Source: Acidimicrobiaceae bacterium (GTDB lineage Bacteria > Actinomycetota > Acidimicrobiia > Acidimicrobiales > Poriferisodalaceae). From it: 64,000 bases of DNA. The notes beneath the pieces are model-generated. The model was not told where the DNA came from and searched no databases. It saw only the letters and a program-made list of their open reading frames with translations. The position numbers were made by a program, and so were the translations under genes. The stretch spans positions 62,001 through 126,000 of the forward strand of contig PBKA01000006.1 of NCBI GenBank assembly GCA_002721305.1, read 5' to 3'. Each line of letters begins with the position of its first letter. Position 1 is the first letter of the stretch. Below are positions 7,770 through 16,422 of the stretch, in pieces.

Positions 7770-9154
7770 TGGTTCTCAGGTGGGATAAGGACGTTCGGAT
7801 TGAGTGTCCCTTTTGGGTCAAGACTCGATTTGATGGCACGGAAAGCGCCGAGTTCAGTGGCTGACCGATTCAAGTGTAGAAAATCTCTTTTCGCTGTCCC
7901 GACCCCATGTTCAGCCGAGATACTTCCACCTAACTGCGCGACATAATCCAACACTGCTGCATCGACGCGTTCGTCCGGTTCAGACCCGTCTGACCCCAAT
8001 ATGTTGACGTGCACATTGCCATCCCCGAGGTGACCGAACATCACAGGCGTTGCCCCGATGTCGATTCCCATGATCACCGCCGGTACATCGGTGACGAATT
8101 GGGCGAGTCGAGAAGCAGGTAAGGTCACATCAAGTTTGTGGGGAGTTCCCTGGGTCGCGATTGCCTCAGTGATCTTTTCTCTGAATTGCCACAGCCCTGC
8201 CCGGGTAGCTGGGTCCTGGCCGACTGCGACGTCGAGGACGAGAGAGCCTAAGTTGTCGATAGCAATGGCAAGCTGTTCGGTAGGGTCGCTGTCGGACGCA
8301 GCTTCAACGATCAGCCATGCTTCGGCGTGGGAGCCGACGGGAATAGAAGCTGAAATGTGATGCGAAACGAGGTGCATTGCGTCGCGAAAGATGACCTCAA
8401 CGGCTTGGAGACCGAGCACGGAGTGCCGCAACTGAGCCGTAGCTGCGACTGCATCTTCAATCGTCCTGAACGCGAGCATGGCTGAACAGCGCTCGGGTAG
8501 ATGGGGATGCAGACGCAGTCGAGCTTTGGTGATGATCCCCAAGGTGCCTTCGCTGCCGGCGAACAAACCAGGCAGGTTGTATCCGGTGTTGTCTTTTTCT
8601 AGGCCCTCAAGGTGACTGATGATGGAACCGTCAGCTAATACTGCTTCGACACCAAGCAACTGATCGCGCATAGGACCGTATCGAACAACGTTGATACCGC
8701 CAGCGTTGGTGGCGATCATGCCGCCAATCGTGCAACTGTCTCGAGCCGCCAAGTCGACGCCGATGTCAAGCTTGAACGACGCAACGTGGTGTTGAGCGTC
8801 GGACAAAGTAACGCCCGCTCCAAGAGTGACCTGCTGAGCCAGTAAGTCGACTGGCTCACACATATTTAAACGCAATGTCGAAACGACAACTTCTCCCTGG
8901 AGAGGGACACTTCCCCCAACTAATCCGGTGTTGCCTCCCTGAGGCACGACCGCCAGGCCAGCGGCTGAGGCTACTTGGATGATCTGCGAAACCTCCTGAG
9001 TGTCCGCCGGTCGGAGAACTACTGGAGTCCGTCCTTGAAATCGGCCGGTCCAATCCGTGGTGTAAGTAGAAACCAGATCAATGTCATGTAAAGCGTGAGC
9101 GACACCCACAATTTCTTCAAATTGTTGTAGAACGTTTTCACCGATTGATTTCAT
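7766..9154 (-). CDS. FAD-linked oxidase (GlcD / D-2-hydroxyacid dehydrogenase family)
   Basis: A flavoprotein of about 462 residues with an N-terminal FAD-binding domain (VVPQGGNTGLVGGSVP, TIGGMIATNAGG, FAGSEGTLGIIT) and a C-terminal FAD-oxidase domain (GHLGDGNVHVN, SAEHGVGTAKRDFL). This is the family of GlcD, D-lactate dehydrogenase and D-2-hydroxyglutarate dehydrogenase. Being a single polypeptide without GlcE/GlcF neighbours, it resembles the D-2-hydroxyglutarate/D-lactate type more than glycolate oxidase. A GTG at 9166 would overlap the upstream phosphodiesterase gene; I prefer the ATG at 9154, four bases after that gene's stop. It is the middle gene of a three-gene operon. Confidence 0.85.
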   Translation of the reverse strand: MKSIGENVLQQFEEIVGVAHALHDIDLVSTYTTDWTGRFQGRTPVVLRPADTQEVSQIIQVASAAGLAVVPQGGNTGLVGGSVPLQGEVVVSTLRLNMCEPVDLLAQQVTLGAGVTLSDAQHHVASFKLDIGVDLAARDSCTIGGMIATNAGGINVVRYGPMRDQLLGVEAVLADGSIISHLEGLEKDNTGYNLPGLFAGSEGTLGIITKARLRLHPHLPERCSAMLAFRTIEDAVAATAQLRHSVLGLQAVEVIFRDAMHLVSHHISASIPVGSHAEAWLIVEAASDSDPTEQLAIAIDNLGSLVLDVAVGQDPATRAGLWQFREKITEAIATQGTPHKLDVTLPASRLAQFVTDVPAVIMGIDIGATPVMFGHLGDGNVHVNILGSDGSEPDERVDAAVLDYVAQLGGSISAEHGVGTAKRDFLHLNRSATELGAFRAIKSSLDPKGTLNPNVLIPPENQ

Positions 9155-9158
9155 GCGG

Positions 9159-9926
9159 CTAACCACCGTGAGGCCATAGACCGCGTTGGGTCAACACTTC
9201 CAAAAGTGTGGAAGGAAGGTCTGTCATTATGCCGTCGACTCCAACGTCGAGAAGCCAGTTCATCTCGTCAGGGTCGTCAATCGTCCAAACGTGAACTGCA
9301 ATTCCGAGGCTGTGCATCTGGTTCACAAACCGGTCGTCCACTATTGGGATGGGTCCTTGGCGAATTGGAACTTGCGCAGCCCGGGCCCGGAAGTCTCCGC
9401 TTGGTAATCCCCACGAGGACAACCGAGCCTTAAGTGCCTCGAGGGGACCCATGCTGAGGCAGATCGCTTCTCCAAATTCACTATGCAATTTTTTGAGTCG
9501 CGCATCAGAAAATGCACCTACGCAAACCCGGTCTAAAGCATCGAGCTCCTTTAATTCGCGAATAAGGGGCTTAACCGCTTGATTTGACTTTGGGTCGATA
9601 TTCACTTTGAGCTCGGGAAAGGTACGCATCAATTCGGCAAACAAAGGGATAGGTTCTAGCCCATCGACCAACGCGTGCTTTATGTCACTCCAGCGCAACT
9701 CGGAGATCTTTCCTACCTGATTGGTGACTCGATCTAGTCGGTCGTCATGAAAGGCGACAAGCACATCGTCAACTGTGGCATGGACATCGGTCTCAACGTA
9801 TTGAAAACCAAGGTCAACCGCCCCTTGGAACGCAGGCATGGTGTTTTCAGGCCAGGCCCCTGCGCCGCCCCGGTGAGCGATCGGAACTGGGGTCGGAGCA
9901 TCTAGGTAAGGATGTGTTGAAGGCAT
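9159..9926 (-). CDS. Glycerophosphodiester phosphodiesterase (GDPD) family protein
   Basis: About 255 residues forming a GDPD TIM barrel. The catalytic/metal motifs are HRGG followed by ENT, ETDVHATVDDVLVAFHDD, and KVNIDPK, with the terminal WTIDDPDEMNWLLDVGVDGIMTD cut short only by the barrel end. It should hydrolyse glycerophosphodiesters to glycerol-3-phosphate and an alcohol. No signal peptide is seen. The frame continues upstream to 10067, but that extension overlaps the divergent SirB1-like gene and lacks family similarity, so the ATG at 9926 is chosen. It is first in an operon with the FAD-linked oxidase and the gamma-glutamyltransferase. Confidence 0.87.
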   Translation of the reverse strand: MPSTHPYLDAPTPVPIAHRGGAGAWPENTMPAFQGAVDLGFQYVETDVHATVDDVLVAFHDDRLDRVTNQVGKISELRWSDIKHALVDGLEPIPLFAELMRTFPELKVNIDPKSNQAVKPLIRELKELDALDRVCVGAFSDARLKKLHSEFGEAICLSMGPLEALKARLSSWGLPSGDFRARAAQVPIRQGPIPIVDDRFVNQMHSLGIAVHVWTIDDPDEMNWLLDVGVDGIMTDLPSTLLEVLTQRGLWPHGG

Positions 9927-9985
9927 AGATGATAAATATCTCGATTCACCATTAGGTTCCGATGTCAAGCTACCCTCCGCACTAA

Positions 9986-10777
9986 GTGACTTCCTCCCAG
10001 GGCTCACCTTTGAGCCTTTTCGCCGAAGCTTTGTCAAAAGACCCGGTCCCTCTCGATGAGGCTGCATTAGCCCTCAGCGCCCACTGCCAACGCCGGACGC
10101 TCCAATTGCCGCTGGATCTAGATGCCCTAGATGAGTTGGCACAACAAGTAACGGATCCGTCGTTTCTCGGTGTTACAACCTTCTTGTTCAATGAATTGGG
10201 TTTCATCGGCGACAACACCGACTACTTCAATCCGCGAAACAGCTATATCGACCACGTAATTGAGAGGAAGTTGGGTATTCCTATATCCCTCGCCGTTGTG
10301 GTCATGGAAGTTTCAAGACGGTGCGGGGTACGAACCTACGGTGTGGGCATGCCTGGCCATTTTCTAGTAGGAGATGCAGAGAACTCAGATCAACTACTTG
10401 ACCCATTTCGAGGCAGAATCATTAGTCCCCGAGAAGCAAAGAGCCTCTTTGGGTACGTGAATCCTTCCGTCGACTTCCAACCCGAGTTCCTTGCGGGAAT
10501 TACGAACGATGTCATCTTGTCTCGAATGTTGAATAACCTTCGCCTAATTCATGTCAAGGAGCAATCCATAGAAGATTTGATCTGCATCCTTGAGTTGATG
10601 GTTTGCTGGAAGGTCCCTTCGTTTGGGGAGGTCAAGCAACTGGGCCTAGCACTTGATTCTCTTGGCAGGACGGACCAAGCTGCACGTCAGCTTGACGACA
10701 TAGCGGCTCGGTCCGATGGAGAGCTAAGAGAACAGATTGGAGCGTTGTCGACGAAATTCTGGCGTCGCTTGAATTGA
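9986..10777 (+). CDS. SirB1/transglutaminase-like family protein
   Basis: A 263-residue protein of the SirB1 family, formed by a transglutaminase-like core and a tetratricopeptide-like tail. Recognisable segments are NSYIDHVIERKLGIPISLAVV and VGMPGHFLVG, followed by DPFRGRI. The family's function is not established; members often sit near peptide-chain release or cell-wall genes. The His in PGHF is the likely remnant of the transglutaminase triad; the usual Cys position falls in the GIPISL segment and reads Ser. Translation starts at a GTG without a clear Shine-Dalgarno sequence, divergent from the GDPD gene. Confidence 0.75.
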   Translation: MTSSQGSPLSLFAEALSKDPVPLDEAALALSAHCQRRTLQLPLDLDALDELAQQVTDPSFLGVTTFLFNELGFIGDNTDYFNPRNSYIDHVIERKLGIPISLAVVVMEVSRRCGVRTYGVGMPGHFLVGDAENSDQLLDPFRGRIISPREAKSLFGYVNPSVDFQPEFLAGITNDVILSRMLNNLRLIHVKEQSIEDLICILELMVCWKVPSFGEVKQLGLALDSLGRTDQAARQLDDIAARSDGELREQIGALSTKFWRRLN

Positions 10778-10917
10778 GAAACCCTCAGCAGTCGCAGTAT
10801 CAATTAATGGAACAACGGTTGCCCCAAGAAAGAGGAGGAAACAGCAGATGTTCTTTCGGTTTCGGTTCCTCGGGGATACAGACTGTGGCGTCACTCACCG
10901 AACCTACTGGAGGATCG

Positions 10918-12105
10918 ATGACTTCGCATACTGAAGAAAAACACCTCGATTCGCTGGTTCGGAAATTGTTGGATGATCACGATCCAAATGGGTCTCGGGT
11001 CGACTTCCTCGGAGCTCAATATGACCTAGGGCTTGCTTGGGCGCATTTCGACGAGGGGTACGGAGGACTAGGCCTAGCCCCGAAACTCCAAGGTCGGGTG
11101 AACGCGAAACTTTCTCAAGAAGGTGCGCCGATGTGTTGGCAACGCAACCCGATCGGATATGGGATGTGCGGTCCGACTGTCTATACCCATGGAAGCGAGG
11201 AACAAAAGAGTAAATACCTGCGCCCCCTCTTCACCACAGAGGAAATCTGGTGTCAGCTTTTCTCTGAACCCTCTGCGGGAAGCGATGTAGCAGGCCTAAC
11301 AAGCCGTGCCGTGAAAGACGGGGACGAATGGATTGTGAACGGACAAAAGGTCTGGACAACGCTCGCGCATGTTTCACGATGGGGATGCCTCGTCACCCGA
11401 ACCGACCCAGAGGCACCAAAGCACAAGGGGTTGTCATATTTTGTGATTGACATGGACCAAGCTGGTGTGGATGTCCGACCCTTGAGACAGATGACTGGAG
11501 ATGCCGAGTTCAATGAGGTCTACTTCACCAACGCACGGATTCCGGATTCGGAGCGGTTAGGGGAAACCGGGGAAGGTTGGAGAGTTGCACTTACCACGTT
11601 GATGAATGAACGCGTTGCCATAGGCGGAGGCCAGGCACCGCGAGGCTCTGGCCCGATCGCTAATTCAGTTCGACTTTGGCGAGAAATGGACCCGAGTCGC
11701 CAAGATTCGGCGACGCGTGACCGTCTAATGAAGATGTGGGCGAAGGCTGAGGTTGCTCGACTTACGAATATCCGCGCCAGCCAGAATCGAGCGAAGGGAG
11801 TACCCGGACCAGAAGGGTCAACTGGGAAACTGGCTTTTGCCGAAAACAACAAAAATATTCAAGAATTCAATGTGGAGCTTCTTGGCGCCCAGGGAATGCT
11901 GTACGACACCTACTCGATCGAACGGTCGACCATAGCGATGCGAACAGCAAATACCCAGCGAGGATTCTTACGTTCGAGAGCTAACTCGATTGAAGGCGGA
12001 ACTTCAGAAGTGATGCGCAACATACTCGGAGAACGAGTTCTGGGACTGCCTGGAGATGTGAGAACCGACAAGGATGTCCCTTTTTCGGAAGTGCCCAACA
12101 ACTAG
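10918..12105 (+). CDS. Acyl-CoA dehydrogenase
   Basis: A 395-residue FadE-type acyl-CoA dehydrogenase, which oxidises an acyl-CoA at C2-C3 using FAD and passes electrons to ETF. It shows the family order: an N-terminal helical domain with AHFDEGYGGLGLAP, the beta-domain FAD motif CQLFSEPSAGSDVAGL followed by VWTT, and the C-terminal NSIEGGTSEVMRNILGERVLG signature. The frame opens earlier (10774), but GGAGG at 10909-10913 lies just before the ATG at 10918, and the family similarity begins there. It follows the SirB1-like gene by about 140 bp and converges with the phosphatase gene. Confidence 0.88.
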   Translation: MTSHTEEKHLDSLVRKLLDDHDPNGSRVDFLGAQYDLGLAWAHFDEGYGGLGLAPKLQGRVNAKLSQEGAPMCWQRNPIGYGMCGPTVYTHGSEEQKSKYLRPLFTTEEIWCQLFSEPSAGSDVAGLTSRAVKDGDEWIVNGQKVWTTLAHVSRWGCLVTRTDPEAPKHKGLSYFVIDMDQAGVDVRPLRQMTGDAEFNEVYFTNARIPDSERLGETGEGWRVALTTLMNERVAIGGGQAPRGSGPIANSVRLWREMDPSRQDSATRDRLMKMWAKAEVARLTNIRASQNRAKGVPGPEGSTGKLAFAENNKNIQEFNVELLGAQGMLYDTYSIERSTIAMRTANTQRGFLRSRANSIEGGTSEVMRNILGERVLGLPGDVRTDKDVPFSEVPNN

Positions 12106-12121
12106 CTCACTATCTAGATCA

Positions 12122-12739
12122 CTAACGGATTGACAGATGCCCATGGTTCCTGAAATGGGTGGTCTCGTTGATTGACTTCACACTTCTGTGTCCAGCGCTC
12201 GAAGCAAGAACGCGAGTGACGGAGGTGTAGTCAACGTCGAACTTCATAAAGTCAGTGTCCTTAAAGGAGAGGCACGAGGCGAGGTAAGCATTAATCACAC
12301 CTCCGTGGCAGACAATGGCTATCCGCTGGCCGGAATGCTTTTCGACTAAAAGCTCAACTTCCTCAAGGACCGCGCGAAACCAACTCGACATTGATTCCCC
12401 CGAACCGCTTAGACCTCCAGAAGCCATGCGCTCCCAAGCCTTCCGATTCGTCTCCTTCAATACTTCCATCGGCACATAAGAACTGGAATCGCGATCGAAC
12501 TCGCTCAAATGTTCACGCACAGTTGCTTTGAGACCGAGGGCTTCCTCCATTGGTACGGCTGTTTCAATCGCCCGACGCATAGGGCTGCTGTAGAGATGGT
12601 GAATGACTTCCTCCTTCAGCCAATTAGCAACCGCAGCGGCTTGGAGATGCCCTACCTCCGCCAATGGCGGATCTGCAGGAGTACCATCCGAAGTTTGAAC
12701 CTGTTCGGGTCTTCCATGGCGAACGAAAATCAGCTCCAT
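12122..12739 (-). CDS. Histidine phosphatase family protein (phosphoglycerate mutase-like)
   Basis: A 205-residue member of the histidine phosphatase branch-1 family. The phospho-acceptor motif is LIFVRHGRPE at the N-terminus, the SSPMRRAIETA segment matches the second Arg region, a Glu lies in EHLSEFDRD, and the second catalytic His is in VCHGGVIN. Members include cofactor-dependent phosphoglycerate mutase, alpha-ribazole phosphatase and broad phosphatases. Length and context do not favour a glycolytic mutase. It lies immediately upstream of, and divergent to, pyruvate kinase, which is not by itself evidence of a glycolytic role. Confidence 0.83.
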   Translation of the reverse strand: MELIFVRHGRPEQVQTSDGTPADPPLAEVGHLQAAAVANWLKEEVIHHLYSSPMRRAIETAVPMEEALGLKATVREHLSEFDRDSSSYVPMEVLKETNRKAWERMASGGLSGSGESMSSWFRAVLEEVELLVEKHSGQRIAIVCHGGVINAYLASCLSFKDTDFMKFDVDYTSVTRVLASSAGHRSVKSINETTHFRNHGHLSIR

Positions 12740-12853
12740 TAGGGGACCATAGAGCGTTGAACGTCCAAAGTGCTACTTCTTCGCCGGTGACGATCCGATG
12801 AACACTAAAAAATTCTTCTGGCCTTTTCATTAACTCTCGGTACCGTGGAGGTC

Positions 12854-14287
12854 ATGGCACGGCGCACGAAAATCATCGCCACTATCGGACCGGCTTCCGA
12901 AGACGAAACGACGCTTCGGGGAATGATCGAAGCAGGCATGGATGTTGCCCGAATTGGGTTGGCTCATGGGACCCTCGATGAGCAAGTCGAAAAATTTAGA
13001 ATGGTCCGGTCGGTGGCCTCCGACCTTGGGAAGCACGTCGGGATTGTTGTCGACCTCCCCGGACCTAAGATTCGGTGCGCCCCTTTCGCCGATGGAGGAA
13101 TTGAACTCCTTGAAGACACACAGGTCTCAATTGGTGTAGAGAGCGAAACGAGCACGAATGACTTCATAAGCGTCGACTATCCGAATTTGCTTCAAGATGT
13201 TCAACTCGGCGACAGTTTGTCCTTCGGTGATGGGAAGGTCGTCGTCAACATAGAAGAAAGAGAAGGGGACAGGCTGAAAGCTCGCGTTGCCCACGGGGGG
13301 CGACTCGAAGGCCGACCTGGGCTTCATGTGCCGTCGGATCGCTTGAGGCTCAGCTCTCCGACCGAACACGATTTGGCCTTGTTGGATACATTCGTTGAAC
13401 TGGGCACCGACATGGTGGCCGTGTCGTTCGTGCGTTCAGCTCACGATATTCGGCGCTTGGGGGTTGAACCCGCGCCGCGGGGTCCCATGATTATCGCGAA
13501 GATAGAAACAAAGGCCGCTGTCTTGAACCTCGAAGGCATCATCGAGGCTTCCGGTGCGGTTATGGTCGCTCGGGGGGATTTAGGCTCAGAAGCAGACATT
13601 GAAGAACTTCCGCACCTACAAAAACACATCATTCAGGAATGTATCGCTGTTGGTCGGCCTGCGATCACAGCTACCCAAATGCTCGAATCGATGGTTTCGG
13701 CACCCACCCCAACTCGTGCCGAAGCATCTGACATAGCCAACGCGGTCTTCGATGGCACTTCTGCAGTGATGCTAAGTGGAGAGACAGCAATCGGCAGAGA
13801 TCCGATTAACTCGGTTAAGACGATGGCGCGAATTACGGCTCGTGCTGATGAGAAATTCAGCTATGAAGCTTGGGTTGAGCATATTCAAGCTATTCGGAAG
13901 GGAGCCAAATCAGATGCGGCGTACTTGCGGGTTACTGACGCACTCACCATGGCGGCAGCTCGGACAGCAACCGATACACATGCAGAAGCGATCATCTGTT
14001 TGAGTCGCTCAGGCTTTACGGTGCGCAGCGTCGCCCGTTTCCGCCCCACGGTCCCACTTTTTGGCATGACCTTTGACGACAGAACAGCCAACCAACTCTC
14101 CTTGTCATGGGGAACTCGGCCTTTGATCTTTAACGAACAATCGACACCCGCGGCTACAGCGGAAGAAGCAGTAGCCACAGCTGCGCGGGTGGGAGTCGTT
14201 AGATCAGGTGACACTGTGGTCGTGGTGTCCGGCTCGAGCGCTGCAACCCATGCTACCGACACCCTTAGGGTGCTAAGAGTTCCCTGA
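12854..14287 (+). CDS. pyk: Pyruvate kinase
   Basis: A 477-residue pyruvate kinase converting phosphoenolpyruvate and ADP to pyruvate and ATP. The A-domain motifs are RRTKIIATIGPAS, IIAKIETKAA (catalytic Lys), MVARGDLG and TATQMLESM; a B-domain insertion and the C-terminal allosteric domain follow. The K+ site is unusual: the NFSHG-type motif reads GLAHG (residues 35-39), and the DTKGPEIR-type motif reads DLPGPKIR (67-74), with Lys72 where K+-dependent enzymes have Glu. This matches the K+-independent class. A GTG three codons upstream is possible, but the ATG fits the family start. Confidence 0.93.
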   Translation: MARRTKIIATIGPASEDETTLRGMIEAGMDVARIGLAHGTLDEQVEKFRMVRSVASDLGKHVGIVVDLPGPKIRCAPFADGGIELLEDTQVSIGVESETSTNDFISVDYPNLLQDVQLGDSLSFGDGKVVVNIEEREGDRLKARVAHGGRLEGRPGLHVPSDRLRLSSPTEHDLALLDTFVELGTDMVAVSFVRSAHDIRRLGVEPAPRGPMIIAKIETKAAVLNLEGIIEASGAVMVARGDLGSEADIEELPHLQKHIIQECIAVGRPAITATQMLESMVSAPTPTRAEASDIANAVFDGTSAVMLSGETAIGRDPINSVKTMARITARADEKFSYEAWVEHIQAIRKGAKSDAAYLRVTDALTMAAARTATDTHAEAIICLSRSGFTVRSVARFRPTVPLFGMTFDDRTANQLSLSWGTRPLIFNEQSTPAATAEEAVATAARVGVVRSGDTVVVVSGSSAATHATDTLRVLRVP

Positions 14288-14290
14288 TTC

Positions 14291-15040
14291 GTGTCCAAGT
14301 CTTGGTTTTTGGACGCCGGCCTTGCCGTATATTGCTCCCCGACGAACACATCGGAAGCGCAGATTCTGATGGTTCACGGATCAGTCGACCGCGCGGCCGG
14401 CATGATCCGGATTGCGCGGAACCTGTCTGACTACCGAGTTCTTCGGTACGACAGGCGAGGCTACGGTCGCTCCCAAACGGATTCGAAAAGTGTTTCTTTC
14501 GAAGAACACGTAGACGACTTAGAAAACCTGATCCGTGACGTGCCGACGGTTGTATTCGGCCACAGCTATGGCGGAAGCGTTGCGTTAGGTGCGGCCGAGC
14601 GAGAGAACAAGTCGATACTGGCTGTGGTTTGCTATGAAGCTCCGCGTGGCTGGGAAGAATGGTGGCCGCCTCCGCCACCAGTAGATGTCGAACCGGGTGA
14701 CGCTGCGGAGCACTTTGTGCGTCGGATGATTGGGGAGAGTCGCTGGGAGGCTCTACCCCCAAGAAGTAGGCAACGGTTACGCTCTCAAGGTCCTCTCATG
14801 GTTCACGAACTTGATACCCAGACGACCCAGCGGTATGTCATAGCAGACATCAAAGCACCTATCTACGTCGGGGTTGGGGCATTGTCAGGACCACACGCAC
14901 AACGGGCGGCGGAACTGACTGTGCAAGAAGCAGTGCGGGGTTCCCTAGTCAGGATCCCAGGGGCGAAACACGACGCTCCGATGTCTCACGCTTCTCAGAT
15001 CGCGGCGATAATCCGAAAGGCAATTGATGGAGTTTTCTGA
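14291..15040 (+). CDS. Alpha/beta hydrolase
   Basis: A 249-residue alpha/beta hydrolase. It shows the LMVHGS oxyanion motif, a YDRRGYGRS strand typical of esterase/peroxidase-like members, the nucleophile elbow GHSYGG (Ser near residue 95), and a C-terminal GAKHDAP that could supply the catalytic His. The substrate is unknown. The GTG start falls 3 bases after the pyruvate kinase stop, so co-transcription is likely, although a metabolic link is not evident. DUF3151 follows within about 30 bases. Confidence 0.78.
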   Translation: MSKSWFLDAGLAVYCSPTNTSEAQILMVHGSVDRAAGMIRIARNLSDYRVLRYDRRGYGRSQTDSKSVSFEEHVDDLENLIRDVPTVVFGHSYGGSVALGAAERENKSILAVVCYEAPRGWEEWWPPPPPVDVEPGDAAEHFVRRMIGESRWEALPPRSRQRLRSQGPLMVHELDTQTTQRYVIADIKAPIYVGVGALSGPHAQRAAELTVQEAVRGSLVRIPGAKHDAPMSHASQIAAIIRKAIDGVF

Positions 15041-15072
15041 TGAGTCCACGGTGCTATCGGTAAAGTCAAAAC

Positions 15073-15513
15073 ATGCCTGATCAGCCGATTCACCTTTCGA
15101 CTGGGGGATTACCGGAAACGATTATCCCCAACTATGACAACGAAGCCTTAGCCGCTCTTTCTGTAGCTCTGGGATCTCCCGAAACACAACGTAAAGCTCT
15201 GGTGGCCAAAGTTGCCGCTGACTGGCCCAGATACTTGGATGCTTGGGTGGCACTGGGGCAACTTTCGACGGATCCAACTGAAAGGTATGCGTATTTCCGT
15301 GTTGGGTATCACCGTGGCCTTGACACATTGAGGGCCTCGGGTTGGAGAGGCAGCGGCTACGTCAGATGGTCCCACGAGAGCAATCACGGCTTCCTCCGGT
15401 CACTCCTGGGTCTCCACAGATCTGCGAATGAAATCGGCGAGAATGACGAAGCCGAACGTTGCGCTCAGTTTCTAAACCAGTTGGACCCCTCAGGAGTCCC
15501 CGAAGAGGAATGA
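15073..15513 (+). CDS. DUF3151 family protein
   Basis: A 146-residue actinobacterial DUF3151 protein of unknown function. The family's hallmark block is present: WPRYLDAWVALGQL, then YAYFRVGYHRGLDTLRASGW and WSHESNHGFLRSLLGL, ending with ERCAQFLNQLDP. There is no signal peptide or membrane segment. The His/Trp-rich core suggests a folded helical domain, but I see no catalytic motif. The stop overlaps the start of the MobA-like gene (ATGA), indicating coupled translation. Confidence 0.82.
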   Translation: MPDQPIHLSTGGLPETIIPNYDNEALAALSVALGSPETQRKALVAKVAADWPRYLDAWVALGQLSTDPTERYAYFRVGYHRGLDTLRASGWRGSGYVRWSHESNHGFLRSLLGLHRSANEIGENDEAERCAQFLNQLDPSGVPEEE

Positions 15514-16070
15514 GCGTCACTGGAGCCATTTTGTGCGGCGGAGAGTCGTCTCGTATGGGGCAGGACAAGGCCACTCTTGTACTTTCCGGTCGAACAATGA
15601 CCAAGTGGGTGGCGGACGCTATGACTCAAGCAGGTGTTGACAACATAGTCACGCTTGGCGGTGAACCACACTCTGACCTGACCTCTTTGCCAGATCGCCG
15701 ACCCGGTGGGGGTCCACTGAGTGCTTTGATTGGGGCAATAGAAGAATTCGGGGACGTCCTGCTATGTCCCTGCGACGTCCCCTTAGTTTCCCAAGGTCTG
15801 TTCGCGGCGATCATCGAGGCAGGCATGACGGGAGAAAGGCCCGTCGTTTTGGCACACAGCGACCACCTTCAACCACTTATCGGCCTCTACAAAGCAGCCG
15901 CAAAAGGGATGTTGGCAGCAGGATATGAGCAGGGGGCAAGGGGCCCGAAGCAAATACTGACTCCCGCAGACTTCGATCTCGTCGATGCAACTATTGAAGA
16001 AGTCCAAAACATCAACACCCCCCAAGAGTTTGAACAGTTGAGAGATTTCCGAGGCGCTTCGAAATCCTAG
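15510..16070 (+). CDS. mobA: MobA-like molybdenum cofactor guanylyltransferase
   Basis: This 186-residue nucleotidyltransferase has the MobA signature GAILCGGESSRMGQDKATL at its N-terminus and the metal-binding CPCDVPLV segment near residue 90. MobA transfers GMP from GTP to molybdopterin. The related MocA (CTP) and other small NTP transferases cannot be fully excluded. The start ATG overlaps the DUF3151 stop, and an in-frame start at 15459 would overlap that gene by 55 bases, so 15510 is preferred. A rhodanese-like gene follows; both could serve sulfur/molybdenum cofactor work, but no other moa/moe genes are in the window. Confidence 0.8.
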   Translation: MSVTGAILCGGESSRMGQDKATLVLSGRTMTKWVADAMTQAGVDNIVTLGGEPHSDLTSLPDRRPGGGPLSALIGAIEEFGDVLLCPCDVPLVSQGLFAAIIEAGMTGERPVVLAHSDHLQPLIGLYKAAAKGMLAAGYEQGARGPKQILTPADFDLVDATIEEVQNINTPQEFEQLRDFRGASKS

Positions 16071-16104
16071 AGGTAGGGGTATCCTCTGACCCAGAGGTTG
16101 CCAC

Positions 16105-16422
16105 ATGGGTGTTCCTGAAATTTCTGTCGATGAGTTAGCTGTACAGATGGACTCAGGCGCGCAAATTTTAGATGTACGAGAACTTGATGAATGGAATGAA
16201 GGGCGCATCTCAGGAAGCCGACTCATGCCGTTAGGGGAAGTAATCGAGCGAACTGATGAAATTTCAACCAATGAACCCGTCTATGTGATCTGTCGTAGTG
16301 GGGTTAGAAGCGCCAGCGCCTGCGAATACCTGCGAACTCAAGGTGTCGATGCGGTCAATGTGGCGGGTGGAATTCTGGCATGGCTGGAATCTCAACGTAG
16401 CGTCGAACGCGATCAACAGTGA
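16105..16422 (+). CDS. Rhodanese-like domain protein
   Basis: A single rhodanese domain of 105 residues. It has the family's DVRELDEWNEGRISGS segment and the active-site loop CRSGVRS, whose Cys would carry the persulfide. Single-domain rhodaneses move sulfane sulfur, for example in cofactor or tRNA thiolation. AGAGG lies upstream of the ATG. It overlaps the RNase D gene start by 4 bases and follows the MobA-like gene by about 35 bases, so it is probably part of the DUF3151-mobA-rhodanese-rnd transcript. Confidence 0.88.
   Translation: MGVPEISVDELAVQMDSGAQILDVRELDEWNEGRISGSRLMPLGEVIERTDEISTNEPVYVICRSGVRSASACEYLRTQGVDAVNVAGGILAWLESQRSVERDQQ

Noticed and set aside
15783-16271. A 162-codon reverse-strand frame across mobA and the rhodanese gene
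   Set aside because: It is antisense to two genes with clear active-site motifs, and its translation shows no domain.
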